Positions 6,368 through 9,953 of a DNA stretch of 9,953 nt are shown piece after piece. Every line of letters starts with the position of its first letter. The stretch's first letter is position 1. The translations under genes were made by a program, and so were the position numbers. Under the pieces are notes generated by a model, which was given only the letters and a program-made list of their open reading frames with translations, did not search any database and was not told the origin of the DNA. The stretch comes from Methylacidiphilaceae bacterium UBA1321 (GTDB lineage Bacteria; Verrucomicrobiota; Verrucomicrobiia; Methylacidiphilales; UBA1321): contig DBTH01000319.1 of assembly GCA_002306945.1 (NCBI GenBank), positions 394 through 10,346 on the forward strand, given 5' to 3'.

Positions 6368-7567
6368 ATGCCGAAGAAAGTACTCATTCTTTCCGTCAGC
6401 GCCGGAACCGGACACGTCCGCGCCGCCGAAGCGCTCGAGAAGGCGTTTCGTGCCGAGCCGGAGGTGACCGACGTCGTGCAGTTCGACGCCCTGGCCTACA
6501 CGAACAAGCTGTTCCGCGATTTCTATTCGAAGCTCTACATCAAGATGGTGCAGAACGCGCCTTCGGTTCTCGGCTGGTTGTACAAGACCAGCGATGAGCC
6601 GTGGAAGACCGACAAGATGCGGCTCATGCTCGACCGGCTCAATACGAAGCCGCTAGTGAAATTCATTTCGGAGTTCGCGCCCGACATCGTTGTCTGCACC
6701 CATTTTCTGCCCGCTGAAATCATCGGCCACCTGATTTCCAGGGGCAAACTCGACACGCGGCTTTCCATCGTGGTGACCGATCTCGACATGCATGCGATGT
6801 GGTTGTGCAGTACGTTCCACCGGTATTTCGTCGCGCTCGAAGAGACGAAGGTGCATCTGGAAAATCTCGGGTTGCCCGGCGACCGCATCACTGTCAGCGG
6901 TATTCCGATTGATCCGGTTTTCACCCAGCCCTGGGATCGCGCGGCGATCCGTCGCGAGGCGGGGTTGGATCCGGACACGCCGCTCTTTCTGGTTTCTGCC
7001 GGAGCGATGGGCGTTAGTCCGGCGGAGGGTGTGCTCGAAGGTCTTTTGCGCATGGAGCGATCCGCGCAGGCGGTCATCATTTGCGGCAAGAACGAGGAAT
7101 TGCAGGCGCGGTTGGAGGAACGAGTCCGGCAGGCGGCCAATCCGCTTTTGCGGGTCAAATTACTCGGCTATACGAACGAGATGCATAAGTGGATGGCGGC
7201 GTCCGATTTGTTCATTGGCAAACCGGGCGGTCTGACCACGGCGGAAGCGTTGGCGATGGGCTTGCCGATGGTGATTGTCTCGCCGATCCCCGGCCAGGAG
7301 GAGCGCAACAGCGATCATCTTTTGGAGAAAGGGATTGCGATCAAGTGCAACGAATTCACGACGCTGGCCTACAAGATCACTCAACTTTTGGCCGATCCTG
7401 CCGTTCTCGAACGTATGCGACAGGCAGCCCGCCGTTTTGCCCGGCCATTTGCCGCTCGCGACATTGCGCGGGTTCTGCTCGCGGAGCCTTGGGATCGGCC
7501 CATTGAACTCGATCAGGAGAAGCAGGACGAAATGACGAAGGTCGCGAACGTCGGAAAGAAATCATGA
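6368..7567 (+). CDS. GT28-family glycosyltransferase, MGDG-synthase/diacylglycerol glucosyltransferase-like
   Basis: A 399-aa GT-B-fold glycosyltransferase. The N-terminal half (about 1-175) matches the MGDG-synthase type acceptor domain: VLILSVSAGTGHVRAAEAL (5-23), then VVCTHFLPAE (108-117) and VVTDLDMHAMW (135-145). The C-terminal half is the nucleotide-sugar domain, with LVSAGAMG (208-215), VIICGKNEEL (236-245) and the donor loop IGKPGGLTTAEALAMGLPMV (283-302) followed by GQEERNSDHL (309-318). By family it should transfer a hexose from UDP-sugar to diacylglycerol at the cytoplasmic membrane face, making mono- (or processive di-) glycosyl diacylglycerol. The MurG-like GlcNAc transferase role is less likely, but sugar and acceptor cannot be fixed from sequence. 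No signal peptide or membrane segment is seen. AAGG lies only 3 nt before the ATG. Its stop overlaps the start of the GH1 gene as ATGA. Confidence 0.88.
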   Translation: MPKKVLILSVSAGTGHVRAAEALEKAFRAEPEVTDVVQFDALAYTNKLFRDFYSKLYIKMVQNAPSVLGWLYKTSDEPWKTDKMRLMLDRLNTKPLVKFISEFAPDIVVCTHFLPAEIIGHLISRGKLDTRLSIVVTDLDMHAMWLCSTFHRYFVALEETKVHLENLGLPGDRITVSGIPIDPVFTQPWDRAAIRREAGLDPDTPLFLVSAGAMGVSPAEGVLEGLLRMERSAQAVIICGKNEELQARLEERVRQAANPLLRVKLLGYTNEMHKWMAASDLFIGKPGGLTTAEALAMGLPMVIVSPIPGQEERNSDHLLEKGIAIKCNEFTTLAYKITQLLADPAVLERMRQAARRFARPFAARDIARVLLAEPWDRPIELDQEKQDEMTKVANVGKKS

Positions 7568-9123
7568 TCCCGGAAGGTGACTGTACATCGGCTGCTCCAA
7601 ACGATGCCGCGCGGGCGCGGCGCGAGTTTCACTGGGGCGTGGCCACCTCCGGCTACCAGACCGAGGGCGGTTACAACGGCCCCGGCGAGCCGCTCAACAA
7701 CTGGGCCTGGGCCGAACGCGACGGAGATGTCCCCGTCTCGGGCCGTAGCGCGGATTTCTGGAATCAGTCACCGCACGATTTTTCCCTCTGCCAAAGCATG
7801 GGCCTGAGCGCGTTCCGGTTCAGCCTGGAATGGAGCCGCATCCAGCCCTGTTACGAACTTCCGCCGAAGAAAGACGGTGCGTTGCCGCCGCCGTCGTTCG
7901 ACGACGAAGCGTTGCACCATTACGCCGCCCTGATTGCGAACTGTCGGCGGGCGGGTCTGGAGCCGGTCGTCACGCTGCACCATTTCACCCACCCAGCCTG
8001 GCTTGGGATGGATGCGTGGCTGGAACCGGAAACGGTCACCCATTTTGTCGAATTCGTCCGGCACACGGTTTCGTACTTGCTGCGCGTCTTGCCGACGGAA
8101 TTTCAATGCGCCCCGCCGCGCTATTTTATCACGGTCAACGAGCCGAACATGCTCGCGATCAATCATTATCTCTCCCGCGCGTTTCCGACTAACCGCCGTA
8201 CGAGCCTCGGCCTGACGGTGCAATGTCTCGGCCATTTGCTCGAAGCGCACGCGCGCGCGACACTGGCGATTCGCGAACTCTACGCCGGGCAAACCGTGCG
8301 TCCGCAGGTGACCTTCAACAACTACTGCAGCGATCTCTATTGGACCGACGGGGCGACCATCGATCTTTTTTTCTGCCGCGCAAAGGGCGTGCCACGCTCG
8401 AAGATCTACAGCTATCTCCGCAAGCAGATGCATCAGTTCAACCGCGACTTTCTCACCTCGCGCCTCCTGCCGCAAAGCAGTATCCGCTTCCACATCGGCG
8501 AATGGATCAAGCGCTGGCACGCGCCAATCGGTTCCTGGGCGTTGCATCAACCGTCGTGGCGGCGGGTGATCGATTTGATTTACTCAAGCCCGGAGCCGCT
8601 GCTCGATTACATCGCTTTCGATTATTACGATCCGTTCGTGGCCCATGCCCTGCGCTGGCCGCACTTCGGCGATTACGAACCGCGCCGCCGTTCGCTGCGG
8701 GACTGGCTGCTCGAATCGCTCGCCAGCAAATGGTGGGATTGGCGCGTCTTGCCCGAGGGTCTGGCCTTCTTCGCCCGTCAACTCGCCCGGCGCGGTCTGC
8801 CGCTGCTCATTGCCGAGAACGGCATGGCCCAGCGCCGCCGCCCCGATAATACCGCGTTCAATCGCCCCGACCGCGTCGCGCGCAGTTCCTATCTGCGCGA
8901 ACATATCCGCCAGATCAAGGAGCTCCTGACCGAGGGTTGTCCGCTGATCGGTTATCTCCACTGGTCGCTGGTGGACAATTACGAATGGGGCTCCTACACA
9001 CCGCGCTTCGGTCTTTTTCATATCGATTACACCACGCCGCAGCCCGGACGCATCGCGGTCGATTATCTCGGCGACAATCCTTCCGAAACCTACGCCGAGG
9101 AAGTGCGCCGCTTCCGCGAGTGA
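7564..9123 (+). CDS. Glycoside hydrolase family 1 (beta-glycosidase-like), coupled to the glycosyltransferase
   Basis: A 519-aa GH1 (beta/alpha)8-barrel enzyme, expected to be a retaining beta-glycosidase or transglycosidase. The N-terminal signature is FHWGVATSGYQTEGG (22-36), with the sugar-contacting Q32 and E34. Others are TLHHFTHPAWL (137-147), the acid/base E193 in TVNEPN, the nucleophile E418 in LLIAENG (414-420), and HWSLVDNYEWGSYTPRFGL (466-484) with W467, E474 and W475. Both catalytic glutamates are intact. The middle of the barrel (about 260-350) departs from common GH1 sequence: the usual FDGW-type block is replaced by a basic, aromatic-rich stretch. There is no signal peptide, so it is probably cytoplasmic. 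Its ATG overlaps the upstream stop (ATGA), implying translational coupling and a shared substrate pathway. Plant SFR2, a GH1 relative that remodels galactolipids, is a suggestive analogy only. Confidence 0.92.
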   Translation: MIPEGDCTSAAPNDAARARREFHWGVATSGYQTEGGYNGPGEPLNNWAWAERDGDVPVSGRSADFWNQSPHDFSLCQSMGLSAFRFSLEWSRIQPCYELPPKKDGALPPPSFDDEALHHYAALIANCRRAGLEPVVTLHHFTHPAWLGMDAWLEPETVTHFVEFVRHTVSYLLRVLPTEFQCAPPRYFITVNEPNMLAINHYLSRAFPTNRRTSLGLTVQCLGHLLEAHARATLAIRELYAGQTVRPQVTFNNYCSDLYWTDGATIDLFFCRAKGVPRSKIYSYLRKQMHQFNRDFLTSRLLPQSSIRFHIGEWIKRWHAPIGSWALHQPSWRRVIDLIYSSPEPLLDYIAFDYYDPFVAHALRWPHFGDYEPRRRSLRDWLLESLASKWWDWRVLPEGLAFFARQLARRGLPLLIAENGMAQRRRPDNTAFNRPDRVARSSYLREHIRQIKELLTEGCPLIGYLHWSLVDNYEWGSYTPRFGLFHIDYTTPQPGRIAVDYLGDNPSETYAEEVRRFRE

Positions 9124-9201
9124 GCCAGCATGACGCTGGACTCAGTAGCGCGAAGCGGGAGCGGTGGATTTTTTTGCGTCGCTTGGCCCTGAAGTAGCAT
9201 G

Positions 9202-9230
9202 TTGCCTGCTGGAAGTTGCGCAGGAATAGT
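9202..9230 (+). promoter_or_regulatory. Possible promoter for the metallo-hydrolase gene
   Basis: TTGCCT (9202-9207) and AATAGT (9225-9230) are 17 bp apart, each matching the sigma-70 consensus at four of six positions. A start near 9237 would leave a leader of about 20 nt that keeps the AGGA ribosome binding site at 9246-9249. The 133-bp gap after the GH1 gene makes a separate promoter reasonable, but the match is weak and other hexamers in this AT-rich stretch could be chosen. Confidence 0.3.
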
Positions 9231-9256
9231 GTATAGGTATTAAATAGGACACACAC

Positions 9257-9886
9257 ATGATTACTCCCACGATTTTTACTGGTGGCGATCTTGCCACGAA
9301 CGCGTATTTGCTTCCCGTCGAAGGCGGGGTTATCTGCTTCGACGCGCCCGAAGGATTGGCGGCGGCTCTCAAGCAGAAGAATATCACGGTCAAGGCTCTC
9401 GTTCTCACCCACGGTCATTTCGATCACATGTGGGACTCGGCACTCATTCAGGACGATCACAAGTGTCCGGTCTACGTTCATGCTGACGATGCGTCGATGG
9501 TGAAAGATCCGAGTGTGTTTTCGCTTTTCGGCGTGCGCGAGGTCATTCAGCCGGTCACAGATTTGACATTCATCGAGGTGCCTGATCGAGGTTCTGCGCC
9601 GTTTGTCGTGAGCGGGGAAAAGTTCCAGGTGTTCCATATTCCCGGTCATTCCAAGGGAGGGCTGGCGATTTATCACGAAGGCTGGGGACTGGTGATTCCG
9701 GGCGACATTCTTTTTGCCGGAGGCGTGGGCCGCTGGGATTTGCCAGGCGGTTCGCACGAGGATTTGATGGCGGGAATCCGCAAGCATCTGCTGACGTTGC
9801 CCGACGAGACGCGGGTTTATCCCGGTCACGGCGGCGCAACAACCATCGGCGAGGAAAAGGAAAGTAATCCGTTCCTGGCCGAGTAG
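9257..9886 (+). CDS. Metallo-beta-lactamase-fold hydrolase (glyoxalase II-like, YcbL type)
   Basis: A 209-aa MBL-fold enzyme with a complete dinuclear metal site: THGHFDH (51-57) supplying H52, H54, D56 and H57; H131 in PGHSKG; D150 in IPGD; and H191 in YPGHG. The sequence GRWDLPGGSHEDL (158-170) and the compact length match the short glyoxalase II-like/YcbL group. These hydrolyse thiolesters such as S-lactoylglutathione or related compounds; the exact substrate is uncertain. The protein lacks the extra C-terminal domain of full-length GloB. No signal peptide is seen, so it is cytoplasmic. AGGA (9246-9249) lies 7 nt before the ATG and fixes the start. The gene is 133 bp after the GH1 stop and may have its own promoter, so membership of the glycolipid operon is doubtful. 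A GC-rich hairpin pair follows. Confidence 0.93.
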   Translation: MITPTIFTGGDLATNAYLLPVEGGVICFDAPEGLAAALKQKNITVKALVLTHGHFDHMWDSALIQDDHKCPVYVHADDASMVKDPSVFSLFGVREVIQPVTDLTFIEVPDRGSAPFVVSGEKFQVFHIPGHSKGGLAIYHEGWGLVIPGDILFAGGVGRWDLPGGSHEDLMAGIRKHLLTLPDETRVYPGHGGATTIGEEKESNPFLAE

Positions 9887-9898
9887 CGGCATCCAGAA

Positions 9899-9953
9899 AT
9901 GGGGGCGCGGCCCCCATACCCCCGCCAAGGGGATCATTTCCTTTGGCAGGAGG
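9899..9953. repeat. Two GC-rich hairpins after the metallo-hydrolase gene
   Basis: ATGGGGGC (9899-9906) and GCCCCCAT (9910-9917) form a perfect 8-bp stem around a 3-nt loop, 12 bp after the stop codon. A second imperfect stem follows: GCCAAGGGGA (9924-9933) pairs with the segment ending TTTGGC (9937-9947), with one bulged T and two G-T wobbles. A GGAGG run continues to the window end, so the element may be longer. The first stem lacks a T-run. It may act as a terminator or belong to a dispersed palindromic repeat family; one copy cannot decide. Confidence 0.45.

Noticed and set aside
9125..9139. CCAGC/GCTGG stem-loop just after the GH1 stop as a terminator
   Set aside because: The stem is only 5 bp with no T-run directly after it; the T-run at 9169-9175 is about 30 nt away and not adjacent to a good stem.
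8915..9937. 340-aa open frame on the - strand over the GH1 end and the metallo-hydrolase gene
   Set aside because: Both + strand genes have intact catalytic motifs here, and the antisense translation has no recognisable family features.

Overview
The window is about 10 kb of gene-dense bacterial chromosome with moderately high GC and G/C-rich third codon positions. It holds nine intact protein genes, and no RNA gene, transposase, phage gene or CRISPR array was seen. The combination of a Hanks-type kinase with an N-terminal zinc ribbon, a DUF4388 (PATAN-like) plus FHA protein, an MGDG-synthase-like glycosyltransferase and a family 4 uracil-DNA glycosylase suggests the PVC group, most likely Verrucomicrobiota. 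That assignment is an inference from gene style, not a measurement.

Layout. 39-1223 (-): membrane-anchored Ser/Thr kinase. 1342-2307 (+): RluA-family pseudouridine synthase, followed 50 bp later by a family 4 uracil-DNA glycosylase (2358-3374, +), probably one transcript. 3375-3553: the longest gap (179 bp), AT-richer than the genes and occupied by a long imperfect inverted repeat that runs into the 3' end of the convergent CPBP membrane protease gene (3554-4471, -). From 4557 onward everything is on the + strand: accA (4557-5531), DUF4388-FHA protein (5619-6284), GT28/MGDG-synthase-like glycosyltransferase (6368-7567), a family 1 glycoside hydrolase overlapping it by ATGA (7564-9123), and a separate metallo-beta-lactamase-fold hydrolase (9257-9886). 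GC-rich hairpins lie at both window edges. No gene-free stretch exceeds 300 bases.

How the genes may work together. AccA supplies malonyl-CoA for fatty acids. The glycosyltransferase resembles enzymes that glycosylate diacylglycerol. The overlapping GH1 enzyme could hydrolyse or remodel the sugar product, so a lipid/glycolipid theme runs through 4557-9123 (inference). The kinase and the FHA protein are a possible phospho-threonine writer and reader, but they are about 4.4 kb apart on opposite strands. The rest is housekeeping: rRNA modification, uracil repair and a thiolester-hydrolase-like enzyme.

The most unusual signals are the 200-bp inverted repeat between the convergent genes, which appears to supply the last codons of the CPBP gene, and the translationally coupled glycosyltransferase-GH1 pair. 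I see no clearly new defence or mobile system.
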